A stretch of 64,000 nt of DNA from Flavihumibacter cheonanensis (GTDB lineage Bacteria > Bacteroidota > Bacteroidia > Chitinophagales > Chitinophagaceae): NCBI RefSeq assembly GCF_022352215.1, contig NZ_JAKRWF010000002.1, positions 248,001-312,000 on the forward strand. Direction: 5' to 3'. Positions 27,418 to 36,188 of this stretch are shown one piece after another; position 1 is the first letter of the stretch, and every line of letters begins with the position of its first letter. The position numbers were made by a program, and so were the translations under genes. The notes beneath the pieces were generated by a model. The model did not search any database, had not been told where the DNA came from, and saw only the letters and a list, made by a program, of their open reading frames with translations.

Positions 27418-27657
27418 ATGACGTATATCAACTCTTATAACAAATTGATTTATGGTGGCTTTTTATTACTGGGACTCTATTTTCTATTGTTCAAAAAAGA
27501 CTCCGGCGAGGCTGTGATTTACCTGGGCATTGCCTTGATCGGAGACCCTTTTGATCAGGAAAAGAGCTGGTCAGCGCGACCATTGTATCAGAGAATCTGG
27601 CTTATTTTGCATTTAGTGCTGTTATTTGCAACTATAGTCTATTCACTAATACAATGA
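27418..27657 (+). CDS. Small two-span membrane protein
   Basis: This 79-residue protein has two hydrophobic stretches (about 8-28 and 54-76), separated by a charged loop with FDQEKSWSARPLYQR. No family is recognised. It is tightly placed: 1 bp after the Asp-box gene and overlapping the following Crp/Fnr gene by 4 bp, which supports it being a real translated member of that operon. Confidence 0.68.
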   Translation: MTYINSYNKLIYGGFLLLGLYFLLFKKDSGEAVIYLGIALIGDPFDQEKSWSARPLYQRIWLILHLVLLFATIVYSLIQ

Positions 27658-28244
27658 ATGAATTCGATAAACTAAAAACATTTCTTTCCGGTTTCAACTT
27701 ATTAACGGAAGAGGAGATACAGGAGTTTAGCGAGGCGTTTGTTCCGGCAAAAATCCGGAAACGGCAGTTTATCGTTCAGCCAGGATTCACGGCTAAAAGC
27801 AGGCATTTCGTTACACAGGGTGCTTTCCGTGCTTATGTTGTAAGCGAAAACGGAAGCGAACATACAATTAGTTTTGCCATCGAAGATTGGTGGATAACAG
27901 ATTATAATAGTTATATTTTTCAGCGGCCTGCCACCATGTTTGTAGTAGCATTGGAAGACAGCCAGCTGCTGAAAATTGAATTTGAGGCGGAAAAGCAATT
28001 AAAAGCCTCGAATCATAGATTTGAAACGATCTTCCGGATAATGGCTGAACGTGGCCTTGCATTTCAGCAACGTCGTCTTATTTCAAATCTCACTCAAAGT
28101 GCGGAAGAACGCTATGACCAATTTTTGGAAAAATACCCTGAGATTGTTCCACGTATGCCACAATATGCATTGGCCTCCTACCTGGGAATGACAACCGAAT
28201 TTCTATCGAGGATCAGAAACAGAAAACGGCCAAAGAAAAGTTGA
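27654..28244 (+). CDS. Crp/Fnr-family cyclic-nucleotide-binding regulator
   Basis: This 196-residue protein has a cNMP-binding beta-barrel (about 12-130) in which the usual ligand positions are weak (QPGFTAKSRHFVTQGAFRAYV), and a short C-terminal winged-helix-like HTH ending YALASYLGMTTEFLSRIRNRKR. This short Crp/Fnr type is abundant in Bacteroidota and often controls a neighbouring gene. It overlaps the small membrane gene by 4 bp, and the next gene downstream is a secreted propeller protein. Confidence 0.88.
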   Translation: MNEFDKLKTFLSGFNLLTEEEIQEFSEAFVPAKIRKRQFIVQPGFTAKSRHFVTQGAFRAYVVSENGSEHTISFAIEDWWITDYNSYIFQRPATMFVVALEDSQLLKIEFEAEKQLKASNHRFETIFRIMAERGLAFQQRRLISNLTQSAEERYDQFLEKYPEIVPRMPQYALASYLGMTTEFLSRIRNRKRPKKS

Positions 28245-28276
28245 ACTAGTTCAATCAAATAACCTAAACTGGTTCA

Positions 28277-28308
28277 TTGGAAGCAGGCTGCTGTTCAACC
28301 CACCTTTG
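28277..28308 (+). promoter_or_regulatory. Possible promoter of the SMP-30-like gene
   Basis: TTG (28277-28279) is followed after 21 bp by CACCTTTG (28301-28308), one base off the Bacteroidota TAnnTTTG consensus. The start codon of the secreted propeller gene is 20 bp further on. The spacing fits the phylum-specific housekeeping sigma factor. Confidence 0.42.
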
Positions 28309-28328
28309 TAACTCAAAATCATTAAAAG

Positions 28329-29342
28329 ATGAAAACAGTTACAAAGATTCTTGTTGGTGTATTAGTAATGCTAAGCAACACTATTATTGGACAACATAAA
28401 CAGGCAGCATTTATTCCACTGAAGGGAAACGCGTTGTATCCGGAAGGAATACTGGCACTTAATGATGGTTCACTCCTGGTGGGTGGATTTGGGGATGGAT
28501 CTATTCAAAAAGTTCAGTCTGGCAAAGAAGCTGTTTATTTCTCAGCTCCGGGTGCAAATGGAATGACCATCGCGGTAGGAATGGCAGCAGATACAAAAAA
28601 CAATCGCCTCTGGGTAGCAAATTTCAATTTCAAAACAGCTTCCGGTAAACCGGGCAGTAATTTGAAAGTATTTGATTTGAAAACTGGTAATCTTCTGAGA
28701 ACCATTCCTGAATCTTATATAGAGGGAGTCTTTTTTAATGAGGTGGTGGTGCAGCCGGATGGCAATGTTTATGTAACCAACACCTTTGGACCACAGATCT
28801 GGAGCGCCAATTTTTCCAGTTCAGCACCTACCGTATTTGTTGAACATGAACTGCTGTCGAACCCTGATCCCGCTCAGCCTTTTGATTTAAATGGGTTAAG
28901 CAGTACACCGGATAACGAATACCTTATTGCTTCTGTAATGGATCGACTGGATGCAGGAGATGGCAGATTGGTGAGGATCCATCTGAAATCAAAGGAAGTA
29001 ACACCTATTCAACTTAATGGAGGAGGAGTAGCTGCCTTTGCGGGTTCTGATGGTATGTTTTTTCACAACGGCATACTCTATATGGTGAATGTATATGCAA
29101 AAGCAGGAGCCATTCTTACTGCCACCTTTTCGAATGCATATTCCTCGGCAGAATTAACCGTTCACCTTAAACATAATGACCTGTATGATCGTCCAACTGC
29201 ATCCGCCATTTCAAAAGGGAGATTATACACTGTAAACAGTCAGCTGAACCGTATCATTGATGATGCAGATGGAAAACTAAATACTGCGCCAAGCTTACCT
29301 TTTAAAGTGGTTAGTATCCCCTTGTCTGAGATTAGAAAATAA
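28329..29342 (+). CDS. Secreted SMP-30/gluconolactonase-like propeller protein
   Basis: This 337-residue protein has a signal peptide (MKTVTKILVGVLVMLSNTIIGQ) and a six-bladed propeller pattern like SMP-30/gluconolactonase proteins (LYPEGILALNDGSLLVGGFGDGSIQKV; GVFFNEVVVQPDGNVYVTNTFG; FDLNGLSSTPDNEYLIASV). The metal and lactone-binding residues cannot be verified. The last 48 bp overlap the end of a convergent minus-strand gene. Substrate is unknown; a periplasmic binding or sugar-lactone role would suit the fold. Confidence 0.78.
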   Translation: MKTVTKILVGVLVMLSNTIIGQHKQAAFIPLKGNALYPEGILALNDGSLLVGGFGDGSIQKVQSGKEAVYFSAPGANGMTIAVGMAADTKNNRLWVANFNFKTASGKPGSNLKVFDLKTGNLLRTIPESYIEGVFFNEVVVQPDGNVYVTNTFGPQIWSANFSSSAPTVFVEHELLSNPDPAQPFDLNGLSSTPDNEYLIASVMDRLDAGDGRLVRIHLKSKEVTPIQLNGGGVAAFAGSDGMFFHNGILYMVNVYAKAGAILTATFSNAYSSAELTVHLKHNDLYDRPTASAISKGRLYTVNSQLNRIIDDADGKLNTAPSLPFKVVSIPLSEIRK

Positions 29343-29702
29343 ATTGTTCCAGTCAATTACAAACGGCAGTACAAGACACCAGATAATAAAAAATACTGCC
29401 ATAGCTGTGGGAAAGGGATGGCCTTTATACAGAGCAGGTGCTGCTACCGCAATCAGCCAGGTCGATTTATAGATTAACTGAAAAAGCAGGACAAGCTGCA
29501 TTTGTTTCGGCCATCCCAAACCCAACAGGGATAAAATAAAGATGGCTCCCCATAAGGCTCCCACCAACCGGATCACCTCGGAGTATTCTACAGTATTACT
29601 GAAAATGGTAGTCTTGGCGGCATGAGGATAAAACAGGCTGATGATACTGATCCAGCCTGCTACGATAACATTCGCAAAGTATATGAGGTATAGATTTTTC
29701 AT
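29295..29702 (-). CDS. Hypothetical four-span membrane protein
   Basis: This 135-residue protein contains about four membrane helices (6-22, 45-62, 68-88 and 99-117). No family is certain; the topology and size are like small DoxX/DUF-type integral membrane proteins. It runs directly after the SRPBCC gene, with a 1-bp overlap at 29702, and its C-terminus overlaps the end of the convergent propeller gene by 48 bp. The close pairing with the SRPBCC gene supports that it is real. Confidence 0.7.
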   Translation of the reverse strand: MKNLYLIYFANVIVAGWISIISLFYPHAAKTTIFSNTVEYSEVIRLVGALWGAIFILSLLGLGWPKQMQLVLLFQLIYKSTWLIAVAAPALYKGHPFPTAMAVFFIIWCLVLPFVIDWNNLFSNLRQGDTNHFKR

Positions 29703-30190
29703 TACCGGGTCGGTTTATTTTCTACAATGGATTTGATATTTTCCATCACTTCAGGAAGCAATTCCCGATAGCGTTTCCCCAGTTTATTGCCGAGCACTTT
29801 TTTAAGGATACCGGTAAACCGTACATCATGTGTAAACTGCGTCGTATCCCCGGTGACATTCATCGAGCGGGAAATGATCAGCCAGCCAAACGGGATTTTT
29901 GTTTTCATTACATAGGACTGATTGGGCCAAACCTGCTCAATAACAAATTTTGCCTTTCTTCCATTATCTGCAATCAGAATGCCTTTTACCCCATCTCTAA
30001 AAACTCCTTCCAGACTTGTACTTTTTAATCCTTTGTCCCAATCCTTCCAGTTGGCAACATCTGTCCAGATTTGCCAGATTTGATCAGGTCTTGCCTGAGT
30101 GGTTACCGAATGACTGAAATGAGTATTGCTTTGTTGTGCTGTTCCGCTTATGGTTACACCAGTTAAGCAGAATACTAAAATGAGTTTCAT
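29702..30190 (-). CDS. Secreted SRPBCC (START-like) protein
   Basis: This 162-residue protein has a signal peptide (MKLILVFCLTGVTISGTAQQ) followed by a START/polyketide-cyclase fold: FSHSVTTQARPDQIWQIWTDVANWKDWDKG at about 25-54 is the classical beginning of SRPBCC domains, and a C-terminal helix (GKRYRELLPEVMENIKSIVEN) closes the cavity. The family binds hydrophobic ligands. Export to the periplasm is less usual for such domains. It follows the Crp/Fnr gene by 64 bp and precedes the membrane gene. Confidence 0.82.
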   Translation of the reverse strand: MKLILVFCLTGVTISGTAQQSNTHFSHSVTTQARPDQIWQIWTDVANWKDWDKGLKSTSLEGVFRDGVKGILIADNGRKAKFVIEQVWPNQSYVMKTKIPFGWLIISRSMNVTGDTTQFTHDVRFTGILKKVLGNKLGKRYRELLPEVMENIKSIVENKPTR

Positions 30191-30254
30191 ATGTAACTTT
30201 TGAAACTCAAAATTCTTTTGTTTGAAGTGCCGGGCACTGCACCTATGTTAAGTT

Positions 30255-30827
30255 CTACCTTGCCTTGGAGAGTTGCTTCCGAATTCTGCTGAGCGATTGG
30301 GGGGCTATTCCCAGGTAGGAGGCCAGGTATTTGAGGGGAATACGTTGAACCAACTGCGGCTCCTTCATCAGCATATTACGATAGCGTTCTTCTGCTGTAA
30401 CTGTTTGTAATTCCTGCAGGATGGATTCCGTATAAGATTGCACCTGCTGTATAAGAATGCGTACAAAATCACTCCAGCCACGGATCTGCAGCAATTGATT
30501 GGCTTTGTCAACCGGCATTTGCCAAATCACGGAATCTTCCAGCGCTTCAATATTTTCCTGGGCTGGAAGCCCTTTGGTAAAGCTTACCTGTGAGGTAAAA
30601 CAGAAAGGCGCATCGGTAAAAAATTTGGTGATGTCTTTGCCGTCTTTCATAATATAAAACCGCATCAATCCGGATTCCAGGAAATACAGGTATCTGCAGA
30701 TCTTTCCTTCTTCTAACAAAATGGTATCTTTTTTTATAAACACCATTTCGAGAGTAGCAGCAATTTGATCCCAATCAGTACCCGACAAAGATACATAAGA
30801 TTCGATATACTTTCTGATCGCCTGCAT
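30255..30827 (-). CDS. Crp/Fnr-family cyclic-nucleotide-binding regulator
   Basis: This 190-residue regulator has a cNMP-binding domain (DTILLEEGKICRYLYFLESGLMRFYI, about 35-60) and a C-terminal HTH that ends LKYLASYLGIAPQSLSRIRKQL. The absence of cysteine clusters and of the canonical cAMP-contact arginine argues against an Fnr- or Crp-type ligand known from E. coli. It sits 6 bp after the LytTR response-regulator gene and before a secreted SRPBCC gene on the same strand, so these form one putative signalling operon. Confidence 0.88.
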   Translation of the reverse strand: MQAIRKYIESYVSLSGTDWDQIAATLEMVFIKKDTILLEEGKICRYLYFLESGLMRFYIMKDGKDITKFFTDAPFCFTSQVSFTKGLPAQENIEALEDSVIWQMPVDKANQLLQIRGWSDFVRILIQQVQSYTESILQELQTVTAEERYRNMLMKEPQLVQRIPLKYLASYLGIAPQSLSRIRKQLSKAR

Positions 30828-30833
30828 TGCCGG

Positions 30834-31562
30834 TTAAATCATCCATTTTTTCAGTGCTTCGGTATAAGAGCGACTGACTTTCTGAATCAATCCATTGGAC
30901 AGCACTACCTGCATGCCGGAGGGCTCCTTCCGTACTTCTTTTACTTCGTGAATATTGATCATTGCCGAACGATGGATACGCTGAAAAACAGCCGGATTCA
31001 GTTTTTGTTCTAATTGCGAAATACCGAGGTTGCTGAGGTATTGTTGCTTTCCGGCATAGATGCGGCTGTAATCCCCATCTGCTTCGATCCAGATGATATC
31101 GGATACCTGAAGTCCTACCAGCCGGTTGCCCTGTTCTACCAGGAGCCTTTCTGGAAAAGGTTTTCCTTGCTGCAGTTGTTCCGTTAATTGTTTCACTTGC
31201 TCGCGGTTGCGATTCATAGGATGCAACAATTTGTGTACAGCCTGATGAAATCGTTCCCGGGAATACGGCTTCAACAGGTAATCAACTGCATTATGTTCAA
31301 ATGCTTTCAATGCATATTTATCAAAGGCAGTAGAAAAGATAATCTGGGGAATATGTACAATCTGTTGCAATACCTGGAAGCCACTTAATCCCGGCATCTG
31401 TATGTCCAGAAATACAAGATCAGGTTCCAGGTTATCTATAGCAGCCACTGCCTCCAGTCCCTGCTGACATTCGCCTGCAATCTGCAGGGAAGGAAAATCT
31501 TCCAGGTATTCCCGGATTAATTGCCGCGCGGCAACTTCATCATCAATGATCAGTACTTTCAT
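30834..31562 (-). CDS. LytTR-family response regulator
   Basis: This 242-residue response regulator has a receiver domain (D7, D8, phosphoacceptor D53 in FLDIQMPG, K of YLLKPY) and a C-terminal LytTR domain (about 140-240, RLVGLQVSDIIWIEADGDYSRIY). It overlaps its LytS kinase gene by 20 bp (31543-31562), strongly indicating translational coupling. It is followed 6 bp downstream by a Crp/Fnr regulator, so one signal may feed two DNA-binding proteins. Confidence 0.94.
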   Translation of the reverse strand: MKVLIIDDEVAARQLIREYLEDFPSLQIAGECQQGLEAVAAIDNLEPDLVFLDIQMPGLSGFQVLQQIVHIPQIIFSTAFDKYALKAFEHNAVDYLLKPYSRERFHQAVHKLLHPMNRNREQVKQLTEQLQQGKPFPERLLVEQGNRLVGLQVSDIIWIEADGDYSRIYAGKQQYLSNLGISQLEQKLNPAVFQRIHRSAMINIHEVKEVRKEPSGMQVVLSNGLIQKVSRSYTEALKKWMI

Positions 31563-32637
31563 GTATTCCCTTTGGTAATTGAGTGAGCGGTATGGAAAAA
31601 GTTACGACAGCTCCACTTGGCTGGTTGTCTGTTAAATGCAGGTCCGAACCAAATTGTTGAGCAATTCTTTTTCTGGTATTGCGCAATCCTATTCCTCCTC
31701 CTGCAAGTGCATTTTTATCCCAGCCTATACCGGTATCGGATATCCGAAAATTCAGGTGGTCGTTGGTAGTTTGAACTTCAATTCGAATCTCAACAGGCCA
31801 CAAACTTGGTCCCACCCCATGTTTGATGGCATTTTCAACCAGAGGTTGTAATAACATGGGAGGTACTCGATACGCCAATGCATTTTTATCAGCCTGAATG
31901 CTGAATGTCAATTTTTCCCGGAAGCGCCCCTTCTCCAGTTCAAGGTAAGTCCGGATAAATTGTAATTCCTCTCTCAGTCCGATCCATTCCTCCTGGCTGG
32001 CAGCAAGCGCAAACCTGAAGGTATCTCCGAGTCGCGCGATCATTTCCCGAACATGCTCCAGCTCTCTTGGAACAGCCGCACTGATTGAATTCAGGGTATT
32101 GTACAAAAAATGGGGTTGGATCTGTGCTTTTAAGGCTGTGATTTCGCTTTGTAAAGCCGCCTGCTGCAAAAGAATCTGTTTCTGTTCTTGCTTTCGGAAC
32201 CGGATGTAATAATCGTACAAATGAAAGATTCCAAATTGCAAAACATAAAAAAGGAAAGGAATGTACACATCCCACCACATAGCAGCACCCCACATATAAC
32301 CTTCACCAAAGAGATCGCATAAGAAATGATATAATTGTAGCCATACCATGATGTACAGCGGGCAGGTTACCAGGTGTAAGAGTATCCGCTTTTGCAGGGA
32401 CCAATCATGCAGCCGGTAAAAAATAAGCCAGTATACGGGTAGTGTGCAAATCGCTTTAGCAAAATAGTTCAGTCCGGTTTGAAGCAAAAACCCTCCACCG
32501 AATTCAGAAGTTAGCTGAAGCGCCAGATAATACAGTAACCATCCGGAAAGATAAAGTCCAACTACTGCCAGCAACTGCCAGTATTGAATATTCCAAAAGG
32601 CAATTCGGTTCCAGAATGAAGAGGGTTGTTGCTGCAT
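31543..32637 (-). CDS. LytS-type sensor histidine kinase
   Basis: This 364-residue kinase has four hydrophobic segments (about 18-142) and a cytoplasmic His_kinase domain with QIQPHFLYNTLNSI (H176), ENAIKHGV and the GIGLRNTRKRI glycine-rich box. The start is the ATG at 32637 (MQQQPSSFWNRIAFWNIQYWQ), which gives the usual short N-terminus; the reading could extend 42 residues upstream, but that extension has no family character. It is divergent from a TonB-receptor-like gene starting 172 bp away, so a shared control region is plausible. Confidence 0.92.
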   Translation of the reverse strand: MQQQPSSFWNRIAFWNIQYWQLLAVVGLYLSGWLLYYLALQLTSEFGGGFLLQTGLNYFAKAICTLPVYWLIFYRLHDWSLQKRILLHLVTCPLYIMVWLQLYHFLCDLFGEGYMWGAAMWWDVYIPFLFYVLQFGIFHLYDYYIRFRKQEQKQILLQQAALQSEITALKAQIQPHFLYNTLNSISAAVPRELEHVREMIARLGDTFRFALAASQEEWIGLREELQFIRTYLELEKGRFREKLTFSIQADKNALAYRVPPMLLQPLVENAIKHGVGPSLWPVEIRIEVQTTNDHLNFRISDTGIGWDKNALAGGGIGLRNTRKRIAQQFGSDLHLTDNQPSGAVVTFSIPLTQLPKGIHESTDH

Positions 32638-32808
32638 ATGCTTCGGCTTACCGTTTAGTAAACTTAGTATAAATGTCCAGTATCCATTTTCTTTTCCGGT
32701 GAACCGACAATAGGATCGCCGAATATGCCGGGCGATTCCTTTGTTCATTTGCCGGATTCCCAATGGCCATGCTGCCAGCCGGAGATAGGTTTACAGAAAA
32801 TACATCAC

Positions 32809-34989
32809 ATGAAACCCATTAGCACGTTGCTGTTTTTACTTAGTTTTCTTGCCGGTTGTGGTTGTGCAATAGCACAAACACAGGACAGCCTGCCAAAAGC
32901 GGACAGTTTATCCGCTGTTACAGTAATCGGCCGAAAGCCTTTGGTAGAAGTGAAACCGGATAAACTGGTATTCAATGTTGAAAACAGCATCAATGCGATT
33001 GGTGGAAATGGGTTGGAGGTACTCAGAAAAGCGCCAGGGGTTGTAGTTGATAAAGATGAAAATATTCTGTTAAGCGGGAAATCAGGTATCCGTATTTATA
33101 TTGATGGAAGGCCAAGTCCGCTTGCGGGAACTGATCTTACCGACTACCTAAAATCCTTACCCGCTGGAGATATCGCCACCATTGAAATCATCACCAATCC
33201 ATCTGCCCGTTTCGAAGCAGCAGGTTCTGCTGGCATTATTAATATTCGCCTGAAAAGCAGCAGGGGCTTTGGCTGGAATGGAAATCTAAATAGTAGTTAT
33301 GCCATCGGCCAATTTGCAAAATACAATGCAGGAAGCAGTTTTAACTACCGAAACAGAAAACTGAATTTTTTTGGTAACATTAGCCTGGCGGAATCCAACA
33401 ATGCGAGCACATTGAATTTGTATCGTTTACAAAACGATTCTATTTATGATCAGCGCTCGCAGACGATATTCAAAAACAATAGTCAAAATGCGAGAGCGGG
33501 ACTGGACATCACGTTAAGTCGTTTTGCAACAGCAGGAATGGTAATCAATACCAATTTCTCAGCAGGGGAAGGGTTTGTTAACAGCGTAACGCCTATACTT
33601 CCGCAAAGCTCTAAAGAGCTGGCACGAATCCTCACTGCAAGAGGCAGGACCTCCAGCAGAAGAGCAACCATTACTACCAACATGAATTACCGGTTTGCAG
33701 ATACAAGTGGGCATGTATTCAGTATTGATCTGGATTATGGTGGATACCGGTTGAAATCCAGCAACCTGGTACCCAACCAATACGTTGATGCAACTGGAAA
33801 TTTTTTGTCAGACTATACGTTTTCTACTATCAGTCCAACTGATATTGATCTGTTTGGCCTCAAAGCAGATTATGAAACCGGGTGGTTAGGAGGTAAGTTA
33901 GCGACGGGTTTTAAATCTTCCCTGGTCAAAACAAGGAATGATTTTGGTTTCTTTAATAAAGCGGGTGCTGACTTTATCAAGGATATTGATCGCAGCAACC
34001 AGTTTACTTACATGGAACAGATACATGCTGCTTACCTGTTGTACAACCGGCAGAAAGGAAAGTGGAACCTGGAATCCGGACTACGTGTAGAATGGACTAT
34101 CAGTGATGGACAACTGAAAGCTGCACAAACCCAGCAAGATGAATCGGTTCGGCGGAATTACCTCGACTGGTTTCCCAGTGCCGGGTTAACGTATCAGCTA
34201 AACCCCAAAAACAGCCTGGGACTCAGTTTTAGCAGAAGAATTGACCGGCCGAATTACCGCGATTTAAATCCATTTGAAAGTCAGATTGATGAGTTGACGT
34301 ATCAAAAGGGCAATCCCTTTCTAAATCCTCAATACACGACCTCCTATGAACTGCGACACACGTATCAATACAAACTGGTAACCACGTTGGGGTATAGTAC
34401 TGTCCGGGATTTTTTTGCACAGATAACGGATACCATTGAGGGCCGGCGGAATTTCATTCAGCAGCGAAACATTGCATCGCAAAAAATCTGGAGTCTGAAT
34501 ATCAGTTATCCTTTTCAACTGGCGAAATGGTGGTCTGTTTATGCCAACTTAAACGGATATCACACCAGGTACAAGGCCGATTTTGAACCTGGTAAAGCCA
34601 TCCGTTTACAGGCAACTGGTTTTACATTATACCAGCAGCACAGTTTCAATTTGGGTAAAAACTGGATGGGTGAAATCAGCAGCTTTTTCAGCACGCCCTA
34701 TGTTTGGGCAGGTACCTATGAAACGGAAGCACTGGGAGGAATTGATCTTGGCTTGCAGAAAAAACTCTTTAAAGAACGGGCAACTATTAAAGCTAGCATC
34801 AGTGATATCCTGCGTACCTATCCCTGGCGGGGTGTGAGCCGTTTGGGTGAGCTCACCATCTATGGAAGTGGAGGCTGGGAAAGCAGGCAGTTCCGGCTGG
34901 CATTTACCTGGAAGTGGGGCAAAAAGGAAGTGAAGGCGGCGAGAAACAGAAATACAGGGTTGGAAGGACTGGAAGGAAGAGTGGATTGA
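32809..34989 (+). CDS. TonB-dependent receptor-like outer-membrane protein
   Basis: This 726-residue protein has a signal peptide (MKPISTLLFLLSFLAGCGCAIAQ), a plug domain (about 40-150, VIGRKPLVEVKPDKLVFNVE and TIEIITNPSARFEAAGSAGIINI) and a long C-terminal barrel of about 22 strands. It belongs to the outer membrane beta-barrel family that lacks the usual N-terminal carboxypeptidase-regulatory domain. No TonB box is obvious, and no SusD partner follows, so it is not a starch-utilisation type pair. It is divergent from a LytS kinase, which may regulate it. Its ATG at 32809 follows the upstream in-frame extension that lacks signal character. Confidence 0.88.
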   Translation: MKPISTLLFLLSFLAGCGCAIAQTQDSLPKADSLSAVTVIGRKPLVEVKPDKLVFNVENSINAIGGNGLEVLRKAPGVVVDKDENILLSGKSGIRIYIDGRPSPLAGTDLTDYLKSLPAGDIATIEIITNPSARFEAAGSAGIINIRLKSSRGFGWNGNLNSSYAIGQFAKYNAGSSFNYRNRKLNFFGNISLAESNNASTLNLYRLQNDSIYDQRSQTIFKNNSQNARAGLDITLSRFATAGMVINTNFSAGEGFVNSVTPILPQSSKELARILTARGRTSSRRATITTNMNYRFADTSGHVFSIDLDYGGYRLKSSNLVPNQYVDATGNFLSDYTFSTISPTDIDLFGLKADYETGWLGGKLATGFKSSLVKTRNDFGFFNKAGADFIKDIDRSNQFTYMEQIHAAYLLYNRQKGKWNLESGLRVEWTISDGQLKAAQTQQDESVRRNYLDWFPSAGLTYQLNPKNSLGLSFSRRIDRPNYRDLNPFESQIDELTYQKGNPFLNPQYTTSYELRHTYQYKLVTTLGYSTVRDFFAQITDTIEGRRNFIQQRNIASQKIWSLNISYPFQLAKWWSVYANLNGYHTRYKADFEPGKAIRLQATGFTLYQQHSFNLGKNWMGEISSFFSTPYVWAGTYETEALGGIDLGLQKKLFKERATIKASISDILRTYPWRGVSRLGELTIYGSGGWESRQFRLAFTWKWGKKEVKAARNRNTGLEGLEGRVD

Positions 34990-35039
34990 TTGACCATTTC
35001 TTAATGTCGTGAAAATGAAATTTCAAGTAAATTAATGAA

Positions 35040-35618
35040 GTGGAAACTTATAAAAATATTGCAACCTTTTATGCGAAAAATCAGCGTGCCTGGCGAAACT
35101 GGCTGAAAAAAAATCACCTGAATGAAACTGCTGTATGGCTTATAATTTATAAAAAAGACAGTGGTATACCTAGCGTTTATTATTCTGAGGCGGTAGATGA
35201 AGCCTTATGTTTTGGCTGGATAGATAGCAAGCCCAATAAACGGGATGACCTAAGTTATTATCAATATTTTTCCCGTCGAAATCCTAAAAGCAACTGGAGT
35301 AGAGTGAACAAGCTAAAAGTTGAAAAATTGATTCGCGAAGGAAAAATGGAAAACGCTGGAATGGAAATGATTCAACTCGCACAAAGCAATGGCAGCTGGA
35401 ATGCGCTTAATGCTGTTGAGGAGTTAGTGATCCCCACTGAAATGGAACAACTATTTCAGCAAAATGTAAGCGCATTGGAAAACTGGAATAAGTTTCCAAA
35501 ATCAGCGAAAAGAGGAATTTTAGAGTGGATTAGAAATGCTAAACGACCAGAAACAAAATTGAAAAGAATAACAGAAACTGTTCAACTGGCAGCACAAAAT
35601 AGAAGAGCAAATTATTGA
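35040..35618 (+). CDS. YdeI/OmpD-associated family protein
   Basis: This 192-residue protein matches the YdeI (bacteriocin-protection, OmpD-associated) family: FYAKNQRAWRNWLKKNHLNETAVWLIIYKKDSG, then YYSEAVDEALCFGWIDSKPNKRDD, then the FSRRNPKSNWSRVNKLKVEKLI block. Biochemical function is undefined. It begins with GTG, since no in-frame ATG is close. The stop overlaps the convergent nuclease gene by 7 bp. The gene is more AT-rich than its surroundings. Confidence 0.88.
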   Translation: METYKNIATFYAKNQRAWRNWLKKNHLNETAVWLIIYKKDSGIPSVYYSEAVDEALCFGWIDSKPNKRDDLSYYQYFSRRNPKSNWSRVNKLKVEKLIREGKMENAGMEMIQLAQSNGSWNALNAVEELVIPTEMEQLFQQNVSALENWNKFPKSAKRGILEWIRNAKRPETKLKRITETVQLAAQNRRANY

Positions 35619-36112
35619 GGTTTTCTCCAGTTCCAGGGCGGAGTTGGATGGGGGTCTTTCCAAAGACCAACTTTTATGGCCCTGGCCCTTTTTTCAAGGG
35701 CAGCATATTCCTGGCTCGAAGAGTACTTAATGAAATGCCATGCTAATCCGGATTTGACCAATTCCTTGTTTATGTTCAGGCCCTGTGCGTTTATAACTTC
35801 CCCAATCAGGCGCTTGTTTCTGTCAAGCTCATTTTTGTGCAACACCCGGACAATCTGCCCAAAACAATTATCCGAAGTGAATTTTTTGGCTTGAGCACCG
35901 AAGGGTTGTTGCTTTCGGATTTCCGGGCAATCAATATGTGCCAGCCTTATTCGCAAAGGCTTGTTGTCGTATAAAATATCTATGGTGTCTCCATCTGTTA
36001 CGCCGATCACTTTTCCGGAAAGGTTGGAAGGATATTTCTCCTCCTTTACTGGTGAAGTAAGAAAGCAGGAGAGTATCGTTACTAAAAGATAAGCAAACTG
36101 CATACTGGTCAA
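35612..36112 (-). CDS. Secreted thermonuclease-family (SNase) protein
   Basis: This 166-residue protein has a short signal peptide followed by a staphylococcal nuclease fold: VIGVTDGDTIDILYDNKPLRIRLAHIDCPEI (about 35-65) with the catalytic-type D/T/R/D residues, then LHKNELDRNKRLIGEVINAQGLNINKELVKSGLAW. Conserved Asp, Arg and Glu residues of the Ca-dependent active site are present, although the usual DRYGR is DRNKR. Expected activity is cleavage of DNA and RNA outside the cytoplasm. Its end overlaps the end of the YdeI-like gene. Confidence 0.88.
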   Translation of the reverse strand: MTSMQFAYLLVTILSCFLTSPVKEEKYPSNLSGKVIGVTDGDTIDILYDNKPLRIRLAHIDCPEIRKQQPFGAQAKKFTSDNCFGQIVRVLHKNELDRNKRLIGEVINAQGLNINKELVKSGLAWHFIKYSSSQEYAALEKRARAIKVGLWKDPHPTPPWNWRKPQ

Positions 36113-36188
36113 TTAGAGTACGGGCCGAAAGTAAGTAAGAATCCCGACCTTTAAGGAACTTGTTCTTTTACTGCTAAAACTACCAGCT

